In this document: positions 1 through 6,186 of the stretch, one piece after another
Position numbering within the stretch: position 1 is the stretch's first letter
Layout of the letters: the number at the start of each line of letters is the position of its first letter
DNA from: an uncultured Eubacteriales bacterium
Lineage (GTDB): Bacteria > Bacillota > Clostridia > Oscillospirales > Oscillospiraceae
Direction of reading: 5' to 3'
NCBI GenBank assembly: GCA_958402445.1
Contig: CATXTO010000063.1
Coordinates: 1-8,422 of the forward strand
DNA length: 8,422 nt
Program-made: the position numbers and the translations under genes
Notes under the pieces: model-generated
Database searches by the model: none
What the model saw: only the letters and a program-made list of their open reading frames with translations
What the model was told of the DNA's origin: nothing

Positions 1-316
1 GCTCGCCCCTACGGGGGACGGCGGGCGTGCAAAGCACGCCCCTACAGAGCGCAAACGGAAGTGCAGGCATAGGAAGCAGCGGGCGGGCGAGCGCAGCTCG
101 CCTCGTCGGAGCAAAGTCCGCTTTTGCTCCGGCGGCCCAGCGGCCGCCATCCGCACCGCTTCCTTGCTCCTCCTCTCCCCGCAAAGCCCGTCGGCTTTGC
201 GGGGACCTTTGTTGCTAGGTGCACGGACTGTAGGGGCGACCTGTGGTCGCCCGCGTGGGATATCCATCGATTGCAGGTGTAGGGAACGACCGGTGGCCGT
301 TCCGCGGGCGAGCGAA
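1..316. repeat. 316-bp direct repeat, copy 1
   Basis: This unit is repeated at 317-632. Positions 1-238 and 317-554 are identical base for base by my reading. The following 78 positions differ at seven sites, mostly in or beside hairpins. The unit carries reverse hairpins, a spacer (about 46-84), a degenerate hairpin (85-102), a 127-nt insert (103-229) and two forward hairpins. Long perfect identity suggests recent duplication or gene conversion. Confidence 0.9.
103..229. repeat. Insert with three unlike hairpins, copy 1
   Basis: This segment is present in repeat copies 1 and 2 (also 419-545) but missing from the third copy. It contains three inverted repeats unlike the GGGCG family: GGAGCAAA/TTTGCTCC (108-115/123-130), GGCGGCC/GGCCGCC with loop cagc (131-137/142-148), and a perfect 12-bp stem CCCCGCAAAGCC/GGCTTTGCGGGG with loop cgtc (177-188/193-204). 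The last could act as a terminator-like hairpin, but no U-rich tail follows. No gene is seen. Confidence 0.7.
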
Positions 317-632
317 GCTCGCCCCTACGGGGGACGGCGGGCGTGCAAAGCACGCCCCTACAGAGCGCAAACGGAAGTGCAGGCATAGGAAGCAGCGGGC
401 GGGCGAGCGCAGCTCGCCTCGTCGGAGCAAAGTCCGCTTTTGCTCCGGCGGCCCAGCGGCCGCCATCCGCACCGCTTCCTTGCTCCTCCTCTCCCCGCAA
501 AGCCCGTCGGCTTTGCGGGGACCTTTGTTGCTAGGTGCACGGACTGTAGGGGCGGCCTTTGGCCGCCCGCATGGAATATCCATCGATTGCAGGTGTAGGG
601 AACGACCGGTGGTCGTTCCGCGGGCGAGCGCA
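317..632. repeat. 316-bp direct repeat, copy 2
   Basis: This is the second copy of the unit at 1-316. It differs in the first forward hairpin, where the stem is GGGCGGCC/GGCCGCCC with loop ttt (550-568), against GGGCGACC/GGTCGCCC with loop tgt in copy 1. Its GGAACG hairpin (599-619) is perfectly paired, whereas copy 1 has one A-C mismatch. Confidence 0.9.
419..545. repeat. Insert with three unlike hairpins, copy 2
   Basis: This is an identical second copy of 103-229. The 12-bp stem lies at 493-504/509-520. Its presence in two units and absence from the third makes it a candidate nested small element or a deletion in the third copy. Confidence 0.7.
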
Positions 633-668
633 GCTCGCCCCTACAGGGGACGGCGTAATTCGGAGGGT

Positions 669-857
669 GTAGGGGCGACCTGTGGTCGCCCGCATGGAAT
701 ATCCATCGATTGCAGGTGTAGGGAACGACCGGTGGCCGTTCCGCTGGCGAGTGCGGCTCGCCCCTACGGGGGACGGCGGGCGTGCAAAGCACGCCCCTAC
801 AGAGCGCAAACGGAAGTGCAGGCATAGGAAGTAGCGGGCGGGCGAGCGAAGCTCGCC
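669..857. repeat. Third, shortened copy of the left repeat unit
   Basis: Bases 756-857 match 1-102 with two differences, and 669-755 match the end of the unit (230-316). The 127-nt insert found at 103-229 and 419-545 is absent, so the sequence after 857 runs straight into another CTAC foot and one more GGGCGTGC hairpin (873-895). Confidence 0.8.
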
Positions 858-895
858 CCTACAGGGGACGGCGGGCGTGCAAAGCACGCCCCTAC

Positions 896-1057
896 AGGAC
901 GGAACAGCCGCGGGTTGTTTCCGACGGGTTCCTGGGTGATGGATGTTTCGGCGGGGGCAAGTCGTTTTCCACGGAAATTTTTCCGGTTGTACGGCGGCGT
1001 GCAACAACCGGCGGGTTTTCCTCCCCGGGTGAGAGGAGCGAAAAGCGAGGTGAGGGA
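896..1057 (+). promoter_or_regulatory. Leader region upstream of the head gene block
   Basis: This is the only non-repetitive, non-coding stretch between the left array and the first gene. It holds a local AT-rich patch (about 964-990), unusual in this GC-rich window, and an inverted repeat CCGGTTGT/ACAACCGG (983-990/1004-1011, 13-nt loop). Any promoter for the operon most likely lies here or further upstream. I could not identify convincing -35 and -10 boxes. Confidence 0.3.
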
Positions 1058-1405
1058 ATGGAAGCACAGACGGAGCGGCGCGGGCCCTTGGCGGAGGCCG
1101 GGTCGGCGGACTATGGGCCGGAGGATGTGACCCGCAGGTTGTTCCAGCTTGCCTATGGCCGGGCCAACGACTGCGTGCGGCTGGCCATGGCCGGTGCGGA
1201 GATTCAGGGGGAGCTGGACCGGCTGGACCTGAGCCTGCTGGCGGAGGTCCGGCGCAGCGAGAAGGGCGCGGTGGAAATTAAGCTCCTGGACCGGCTGGCG
1301 GTGCTGGAGCAATTGGACCGGAGGCTGAGCCGGGAGAAGGGCGAGGACCCGGCGGCGGCGCTCTTACAGGCCCTGGGCGCGGCCTGCCAGGGACAGGGGC
1401 CCTGA
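1058..1405 (+). CDS. Small-terminase-like protein (C-terminal part of a Terminase_2-type TerS)
   Basis: This 115-residue protein probably acts with the large terminase in recognising and packaging phage DNA. The ATG at 1058 follows GAGGTGA (1047-1053). The frame is open further upstream, but only through repeats. Residues 23-45 (DVTRRLFQLAYGRANDCVRL) resemble the central 'AF..L.D' helix of Terminase_2 small subunits, and residues 71-90 (AVEIKLLDRLAVLEQLDRRL) resemble their conserved C-terminal 'KLxDKLxALExLGKHL' segment. The usual N-terminal DNA-binding helix-turn-helix, roughly 50-60 residues in that family, is not visible. The stop overlaps the apparent start of the large terminase. The assignment rests on these motifs plus position. 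DNA recognition may have been lost or moved elsewhere. Confidence 0.65.
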   Translation: MEAQTERRGPLAEAGSADYGPEDVTRRLFQLAYGRANDCVRLAMAGAEIQGELDRLDLSLLAEVRRSEKGAVEIKLLDRLAVLEQLDRRLSREKGEDPAAALLQALGAACQGQGP

Positions 1406-2655
1406 GCGGCGCCGCTTTCTCCCCCAAGCAGCGGGAGGTTTTGACCTGGTGGCTCCCCGGGAGCCCCAACGCCCGGTATGAGGCCATCGTCTGCGACGGG
1501 GCGGTGCGGTCCGGCAAGACCCTGGCCATGGGCCTGGGCTTTTTCCTCTGGGCCATGACCCTGTTCGACGGAGCCCGCTTCGGCCTCTGCGGCAAGACCA
1601 TTGGGGCTCTGCGGCGCAACGTGCTGGCCGAGCTGCTGCCCCGGCTCCAGGCCCTGGGGGCCAACGTCCGGGAAAAGCGCAGCGAGAACCTTTTGACCGT
1701 GACCCTGGCCGGGCATCGGAACCAATTTTACCTGTTCGGGGGCCGGGACGAGGGGGCCGCTGCCCTGATTCAGGGCAGCACCTTCGCCGGGGTGCTGCTG
1801 GACGAGGCGGCCCTCATGCCCCAGAGCTTTGTGGAACAGGCCTGCGCCCGCTGCTCCGTGGCCGGCTCCCGGCTCTGGTTCAACTGCAACCCCCAGGGCC
1901 CCAGCCACTGGTTCTACCGGCAGTGGATCCAGGGGGCCCAGGGGCGGAACTGCCTGCACCTGCACTTCACCCTGGAGGACAACCCGGGGCTGTCGCCGGA
2001 AATCCGGCAGCGGTACCGGCGGCTCTACACCGGCGTATTCTACCGGCGGTACATCCTAGGCCAGTGGGTGGCGGCGGAGGGGCGGGTCTACGACTTTTTC
2101 GAGCCCGCCATGGCAAAGCCCGTGCCGGCGGGGCCCTTCCAGCAGTGGTACGTCTCCTGCGACTACGGCACCGTGAACCCTACCTCTATGGGGCTCTGGG
2201 GCCGGCAGGGGGATACCTGGTACCGGGTCCGGGAGTTTTACTTCGACTCCCGCCGGGAGCGCCGGCAGATGACGGATCCGGAGTATGAGGCGGCGCTGCG
2301 GGAGCTGGTGAGGGAGCGGCCAGTGGAGGCCGTGATCGTGGACCCCTCCGCGGCCAGCTTCCAGGAGACCCTGCGGCGGCGGGGCTGGCGGGTGCGTCCG
2401 GCGGACAACGACGTGCTCCGGGGCATCCGAATCACCGCCGACCTTCTGAAAAGCGGCCGCCTGGTGCTCTGCGACACCTGCGCAGACTGCCTGCGGGAGA
2501 TTGAGTCCTACTGCTGGGACCTGAAATCCGGGGACCGGGACCGGGTGCGCAAGGAGTACGACCACGCCATGGACGACATGCGCTATTTCGCCGCCACGGT
2601 GGCGCGCCCCGCCGCCGGGGGCTTCGCCGCCCGAGCAGTGGAGCGGCGAAGCTGA
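1402..2655 (+). CDS. terL: Phage terminase large subunit (ATPase and nuclease)
   Basis: This is the motor that pumps DNA into the prohead and cuts the concatemer. Numbering from CTG 1402 (417 aa), the Walker A GAVRSGKT is at 33-40, Walker B VLLDE ends at 134-135, and the coupling motif FNCNP is at 160-164. The RNase H-like nuclease acids are D254 (SCDYG), D314 (VIVDPS) and D391/D392 (HAMDDMRYF). All key residues are present. The start is odd. The only conventional in-frame start near the N-terminus is TTG 1441 (404 aa), with GGGAGG only 2 nt upstream. The codons before it read AAFSPKQREVLTWW, which resembles the conserved N-terminus of clostridial prophage terminases. CTG 1402 overlaps the preceding TGA (CTGA), so I prefer coupled initiation there. 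Function is near certain; the exact start is not. Confidence 0.93.
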   Translation: MSGAAFSPKQREVLTWWLPGSPNARYEAIVCDGAVRSGKTLAMGLGFFLWAMTLFDGARFGLCGKTIGALRRNVLAELLPRLQALGANVREKRSENLLTVTLAGHRNQFYLFGGRDEGAAALIQGSTFAGVLLDEAALMPQSFVEQACARCSVAGSRLWFNCNPQGPSHWFYRQWIQGAQGRNCLHLHFTLEDNPGLSPEIRQRYRRLYTGVFYRRYILGQWVAAEGRVYDFFEPAMAKPVPAGPFQQWYVSCDYGTVNPTSMGLWGRQGDTWYRVREFYFDSRRERRQMTDPEYEAALRELVRERPVEAVIVDPSAASFQETLRRRGWRVRPADNDVLRGIRITADLLKSGRLVLCDTCADCLREIESYCWDLKSGDRDRVRKEYDHAMDDMRYFAATVARPAAGGFAARAVERRS

Positions 2656-2689
2656 CCGCCGGAACGAATTTTTAGACGAGGTGAAGACG

Positions 2690-3847
2690 ATGAAACGAAA
2701 GAGCAAGGCGCCGCCCCCGGCCCGGGCCCAGCTCCGCACCGGGGAGCGGCACCCCTTCGGCACGCTGCGGCAGTACGTGCCCCTGGGCGGGAACCAGGAG
2801 CGGCTGTATCACGCCCTGCGGGAGGCCCTGCCCATCCTGGACGGGGCGGTGGGGAAGCTGGTGCGCCTTACGGGGGGCTTCCGGGTCCGGTGCGGGAATC
2901 CCCAGGCCCAGGCCCGGCTACAGGACTTCCTGCGGACCGTACCCTGCGGGCGGGCCCAGCGGGGCATCCACAGCTTCCTGGCTGCCTATCTGGACAGCCT
3001 TTTGACCTACGGCCGGGCCGTGGGGGAGATGGTGGTGAGCCGTGGACGGCTGGAAGCGGTGTGCTGGGGGGACGTGCAGGCGGTGCAGGTCCAGGAGGGG
3101 GCCTCTCCCCTGGAGGTGGTGCTCTGCGCTCCGGATGAGACGGGGGCCCTGCGGCCCCTGCCGTACCAGAATCTGCTGCTGCTTACCACCTGGAACCCGG
3201 AGCCGGAGAACCCCTACGGCGTGAGCCTGCTGCGGGGCATGCCCTTTCTGGGGGAGATTCTGCTGAAAATCTACCACACCGTGGGGGTCAACTGGGAGCG
3301 GGCGGGAAACCTGCGCTACAGCGTGGTCTACCATCCCGGGGTCGAGCCCATGGACCGGGCCCTGGCCGCGGAGCGGGGGGAGCAGCTGGCCCAGCAGTGG
3401 GCTAAGGCTATGGAGGACGGAAAAAGCGGAACGGTCCGGGACTTCGTGGCCGTGGGGGACGTGGACATCCGGGTCATCGGCCACGACGGCCAGATTCTGG
3501 ACTCTCAGGTGCCTGTGCGGCAGATTCTGGAGCAGCTGGTGGCCAAGACCGGCCTGCCCCCCTTCCTGCTGGGCCTGAGCTGGTCTGCCACCGAGCGCAT
3601 GAGCACCCAGCAGGCGGACCTTCTGACCTCCGAGCTCTGGGCTCTGCGCCGGGCAGTGGAGCCGGTGCTGGAGCGAATCTGCCATACCTGGCTGCGCCTG
3701 GAGGGCTATGGGGACAAAGCGCAGATCGTCTGGGATGAGATCAGCCTATTAGACATCACGGAGCAGTCCCGGGCGGAGCTCAACCGGGCCCAGGCGGCCA
3801 AATGCCGGGCGGAGACCAGGCCTGGCGGACCGGAACAAAAGGAATGA
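2690..3847 (+). CDS. Phage portal protein
   Basis: Portal subunits form the dodecameric ring at one capsid vertex through which DNA enters and to which the terminase docks. The protein is 385 aa. ATG 2690 has GAGGTGA (2678-2684) 5 nt upstream; GTG 2681 is in frame but lies inside that site. Recognisable segments are NPYGVSLLRGMPFLGEILLK (about residues 174-193), then a helix with NWERAGN, DFVAVGD, ILDSQVPVRQILEQLVAKTG, PPFLLGLSWSATERMSTQQA and a C-terminal helix ending WLRLEGY. These match my memory of a portal family common in Clostridia prophages, some members of which carry misleading phosphatase names. Its place between TerL and protease is the classical one. The last ~25 residues are charged and probably disordered. 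Confidence 0.85.
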   Translation: MKRKSKAPPPARAQLRTGERHPFGTLRQYVPLGGNQERLYHALREALPILDGAVGKLVRLTGGFRVRCGNPQAQARLQDFLRTVPCGRAQRGIHSFLAAYLDSLLTYGRAVGEMVVSRGRLEAVCWGDVQAVQVQEGASPLEVVLCAPDETGALRPLPYQNLLLLTTWNPEPENPYGVSLLRGMPFLGEILLKIYHTVGVNWERAGNLRYSVVYHPGVEPMDRALAAERGEQLAQQWAKAMEDGKSGTVRDFVAVGDVDIRVIGHDGQILDSQVPVRQILEQLVAKTGLPPFLLGLSWSATERMSTQQADLLTSELWALRRAVEPVLERICHTWLRLEGYGDKAQIVWDEISLLDITEQSRAELNRAQAAKCRAETRPGGPEQKE

Positions 3848-3858
3848 GGAGGATTGTC

Positions 3859-4761
3859 ATGAAAATCAAGAAGGAAGCCCCCGTGAGCCTTGCGGGGACG
3901 CCCACCCCGGAACAGTTGGAGGCCATCAACCGGCTGGCCAAGACGCCCCTGACCGCCGAGCAGGCTTATGTTTTCTCCCTGCGGCTGTGCGACGATCAGC
4001 CGGACCGGGACTACGAGCGGTTTGACACGGGGGCCTTGCCCCGGCTGGCGGAGCTGTTCGTGGGAAAGACCGGCATCGCGGACCACCAGTGGTCCACCCA
4101 AGGCCAGGTGGCCCGGATTTTTGCGGCCCAGACCGTGACCCAGGGGAAAACGACCTATTTGCAGGCCTGGGCCTACCTGCTGCGATGCCCCGAGACCCAG
4201 GGCCTCATCCGGGACATTGAGGCTGGGATCAAAAAGGAAGTCTCCGTGGGCTGCGCCATGGGCAAGGCCCTGTGCTCGGTCTGCGGGGAGCCCTACGGAA
4301 CCTGCGGGCACAAAAAGGGGGAAGTCTACGGGGGCAAGCTCTGCTGCGCGGTGCTCGCCGAGCCCCAGGACGCCTACGAATTCTCCTTCGTAGCGGTGCC
4401 GGCCCAGCGGGAGGCCGGCGTGCTCAAGGCCCTGGGGGCCGGAGGGCCGGAGGATTTGACCACCTTGGCGGAGAAGGCCGGGCCCTGGGTCCGGGACCGG
4501 CTCCAGGCTCTGGAAAAGCGGGCGGAGCTGGGGGACCGGTACGAGACGGAGCTCCGCCAACAAGTGGTGACCCTGGGACTTACTCTGGAGGCGCCGGAGG
4601 AACTGCTTCGGACCATCGCAAAACGGCTTAGCGGCGGGGAGCTGGAGCAGCTCCGGCGGGTTTTGGAGGAGAAGGCGGCCAGCCGATATCCCCTCCAAAC
4701 TCAATTGCCTGGGACCCGGGACGCGTCGCCCAAGCCGGTGGAGGCTGCGTATTTGATTTGA
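3859..4761 (+). CDS. HK97-type prohead protease with Cys/His-rich insertion and possible scaffold tail
   Basis: This is a predicted capsid maturation serine protease that cleaves scaffold/capsid segments during head assembly. It has 300 aa; ATG 3859 follows GAGGAGG with a 6-nt gap. The pattern fits the HK97 prohead protease fold: H76 in ADHQWS with the following GQVARI strand, S129 in GIKKEVSVGC, and E174 in YEFSFVAVPAQ, which matches the conserved 'E.SLV..PA' strand. Between Ser129 and Glu174 lies C139-x2-C142-x6-C149-x-H151, a likely zinc-binding loop not typical of the classical protease. Residues about 198-275 are rich in Glu, Leu and Arg and look helical. With no separate scaffold gene before the capsid gene, this tail may serve as scaffold (inference). 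The catalytic assignment comes from motif reading, not alignment. Confidence 0.75.
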   Translation: MKIKKEAPVSLAGTPTPEQLEAINRLAKTPLTAEQAYVFSLRLCDDQPDRDYERFDTGALPRLAELFVGKTGIADHQWSTQGQVARIFAAQTVTQGKTTYLQAWAYLLRCPETQGLIRDIEAGIKKEVSVGCAMGKALCSVCGEPYGTCGHKKGEVYGGKLCCAVLAEPQDAYEFSFVAVPAQREAGVLKALGAGGPEDLTTLAEKAGPWVRDRLQALEKRAELGDRYETELRQQVVTLGLTLEAPEELLRTIAKRLSGGELEQLRRVLEEKAASRYPLQTQLPGTRDASPKPVEAAYLI

Positions 4762-4766
4762 GCCCA

Positions 4767-4781
4767 TCCGGCCAGGCCGGT
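4767..4781 (+). other. Short intergenic hairpin between protease and cement genes
   Basis: CCGGC/GCCGG with loop cag (4768-4772/4776-4780) lies in the 44-nt gap before the next gene. It might modulate expression of the abundant structural genes downstream or RNA stability, but a 5-bp stem in this GC-rich DNA may be chance. Confidence 0.25.
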
Positions 4782-4805
4782 GGACAATATGTAGGAGGGG
4801 AAATT

Positions 4806-5144
4806 ATGAACGTATCATTTCAGGAGATCGGACAGGTCTGCGCCACCTTTTTGGACGCAGGGGTTTCGGAGGGCCAGGTCTGCAAGGTCTCGGAAGGGGG
4901 CACGGTGAGCCCCTGCGCCGCCGGAGACCGGTTCTGCGGGGCGGTCGTATCCCGCCGGGGCGGCTACGCCGGGGTGACTCTGGCTGGGTTCGTCCGGCTG
5001 TCCTATTCAGGGCCGGCCCCGGCGGCGGGCTACACCGGGCTGTGCGCCAACGGGATCGGCGGGGTGAAGTCGGACTCCGCCAGCCAAAGCTATCTGGTGG
5101 TGGAGGTAGACGCCACCGCCAAAACCGTCTGCTTGTATCTGTAA
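4806..5144 (+). CDS. Small capsid cement/decoration-like protein
   Basis: This 112-residue protein lies directly upstream of the major capsid gene, the usual position of head decoration (cement) proteins such as lambda gpD or DUF2190-type proteins. ATG 4806 has AGGAGGGG (4793-4800) 5 nt upstream; an alternative start at 4758 lacks such a site. The sequence is short and glycine- and valine-rich with alternating hydrophobics (for example YAGVTLAGFVRLSYSG and SYLVVEVDATAKTVCLYL), implying an all-beta fold. It has six cysteines (residues 12, 26, 37, 44, 80, 109), many for a protein this size. I recognise the 'GDxFCGxxxxxxxGxAxVxLxGxVxLxYSG' pattern from clostridial prophages, but family naming is by context. 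Binding to the capsid surface is inferred. Confidence 0.6.
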   Translation: MNVSFQEIGQVCATFLDAGVSEGQVCKVSEGGTVSPCAAGDRFCGAVVSRRGGYAGVTLAGFVRLSYSGPAPAAGYTGLCANGIGGVKSDSASQSYLVVEVDATAKTVCLYL

Positions 5145-5151
5145 AAGGAGG
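5144..5151 (+). promoter_or_regulatory. Very strong ribosome binding site of the major capsid gene
   Basis: AAAGGAGG is a near-perfect anti-SD match, placed 8 nt before ATG 5160 and overlapping the last base of the preceding stop codon. It is the strongest site in the block, in line with the capsid protein being needed in the largest amount. Confidence 0.8.
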
Positions 5152-5159
5152 TCGCGACA

Positions 5160-6185
5160 ATGGCATACGACAACATCCGGCTGGAAAAGGGCATGTACCG
5201 CCAGGCCGGTCAGCAATTCACCCAGGTGCTGGAGTCCCTGGACCCCAGCGAGGGCTACCGGGGCACGGGCCTGGAGGGCACCGACGCCTTCCAGCGGCAG
5301 CTCAAGCGGTTCGGCATCCGGGTCAAGGGGCCCGGCTCCTCCCCGGTGGAGAAGTTCTTCCAGACCGTGGACTCGGCGGTTTTGTTTCCGGAGTACATCG
5401 CCCGGGCGGTGCGCCAGGGCATGGAGGAAAACGACATTCTCCCGGCCATCACCGCCACCACCACGGTGATCGACGCCATGGACTACCGCTCCATCTACTC
5501 CGTGCCCGCCGACGAGGACCGGGCCCTGCGGGCCGTGGCGGAGGGCGCCGCCATCCCCGCCACCCAGGTCAAGACCAAGGAGCATCTCATCAGCCTGCAC
5601 AAGCGGGGTCGGATGCTTCTGGCCAGCTATGAGGCGGTGCGGTTCCAGAAGCTGGACCTGTTCTCCGTCATGCTGCGGCAGATCGGCAGCTATATTCAAA
5701 AGATGCACCTGGCCGACGCGCTGGACGTGCTCCAGAACGGGGACGGAAACGGGAACCCCGCCCAGGTTCTCCAGGTGGGTAAGAGTCCCATCTCCGGCAC
5801 GGCGGGGAAGCTGGCCTACGACCAATTGGTGGAGTTCTGGGGCCAGTTCGAGCCATATGAACTCAACACCCTGGTGACCAGCAGCGACACCATGACCCAA
5901 ATGCTGAAGATTCCCGAGCTGCAGAATCCCCTGACGGGCCTGAACTTTCAGGGCACGGGCAAGCTGACGACCCCCCTGGGCGCGCAGCTCCTGCGCACCG
6001 CCTGCCTGAAGGATCGGAGAATCCTGGGATTGGACCGGCGCTACGCCCTGGAGCTGGTCCGGGCCGGGGACGTGATGGTGGAGTACGACAAGCTCATCGA
6101 CCGGCAGCTGGAGCGGGCGGCCATCACCTCCATCGCCGGCTTCGGTAAGATTTGTATGGACGCCGCGAAGGTCCTGGAGATTTGA
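5160..6185 (+). CDS. Phage major capsid protein (HK97-fold, predicted)
   Basis: This is the main shell protein, 341 aa. The N-terminus MAYDNIRLEKGMYR followed by QQFTQVLESLDPSEGYRGT and DAFQRQLKRFGIRVKGPGS is a hallmark I recognise from clostridial prophage capsid proteins. Next come FFQTVDSAVLFPEYIARAVR and the YRSIYSVPADEDRALR strand region, then GAAIPATQVKTKEHLISL, where HK97-fold proteins have the long E-loop to spine-helix region. The C-terminal part (TPLGAQLLRTACLKDRRILG, about residues 270-290, then DVMVEYDKLIDRQLERAAIT) resembles the P-domain/A-domain end of the fold. No obvious N-terminal delta domain is present; residues 1-60 may be the segment removed or reorganised by the upstream protease (inference). 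It starts 15 nt after the cement gene and ends 1 nt before the connector gene. Confidence 0.88.
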   Translation: MAYDNIRLEKGMYRQAGQQFTQVLESLDPSEGYRGTGLEGTDAFQRQLKRFGIRVKGPGSSPVEKFFQTVDSAVLFPEYIARAVRQGMEENDILPAITATTTVIDAMDYRSIYSVPADEDRALRAVAEGAAIPATQVKTKEHLISLHKRGRMLLASYEAVRFQKLDLFSVMLRQIGSYIQKMHLADALDVLQNGDGNGNPAQVLQVGKSPISGTAGKLAYDQLVEFWGQFEPYELNTLVTSSDTMTQMLKIPELQNPLTGLNFQGTGKLTTPLGAQLLRTACLKDRRILGLDRRYALELVRAGDVMVEYDKLIDRQLERAAITSIAGFGKICMDAAKVLEI

Positions 6186-6186
6186 C

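Larger units (their letters stand above)
1..895. repeat. Left array of GTAG-footed palindromic repeats (REP/BIME-like)
   Basis: This gene-free stretch is made almost wholly of short hairpins. Forward copies begin GTAG and then a stem; reverse copies end in CTAC. Forward feet are at 230, 279, 546, 595, 669 and 718. Reverse feet (CTAC) start at 42, 325, 358, 641, 764, 797, 859 and 892, and a half hairpin is cut by the window edge at 1-12. Stems are usually GGGCG plus three more pairs around a 3-nt loop, for example 234-241/245-252, 306-313/317-324 and 339-346/350-357. A second stem type, GGAACG plus CC-type inner bases, is at 283-303, 599-619 and 722-742. The layout matches bacterial REP/BIME elements, in which a GTAG-type tetranucleotide precedes a hairpin; the family assignment is inference. 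Reading frames here are accidental. Confidence 0.85.

Noticed and set aside
177..204. The 12-bp stem as an intrinsic terminator.
   Set aside because: No U-run follows and no gene ends just upstream. It is part of a repeated insert.
1..895. Several open frames of 60-200 codons on both strands across the left array, with Arg/Pro/Gly/Ala-rich products.
   Set aside because: They arise because GC-rich palindromes lack stop codons. Products are made of repeated motifs, have no convincing ribosome sites, and overlap on opposite strands.
1..895. tRNA or rRNA genes or an att site at the block boundary.
   Set aside because: No cloverleaf, rRNA-like sequence or non-hairpin direct repeat shared with the right flank was found by eye.
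782..1057. Upstream extension of the small terminase to 782.
   Set aside because: The extension translates repeat DNA with no family similarity, and ATG 1058 has a good ribosome site.
1204..1965. Long minus-strand open frame opposite the terminase gene, and similar ones opposite portal, protease and capsid genes.
   Set aside because: Mirror frames are expected in GC-rich coding DNA. They lack ribosome sites and recognisable motifs, while the + strand frames encode clear phage proteins.
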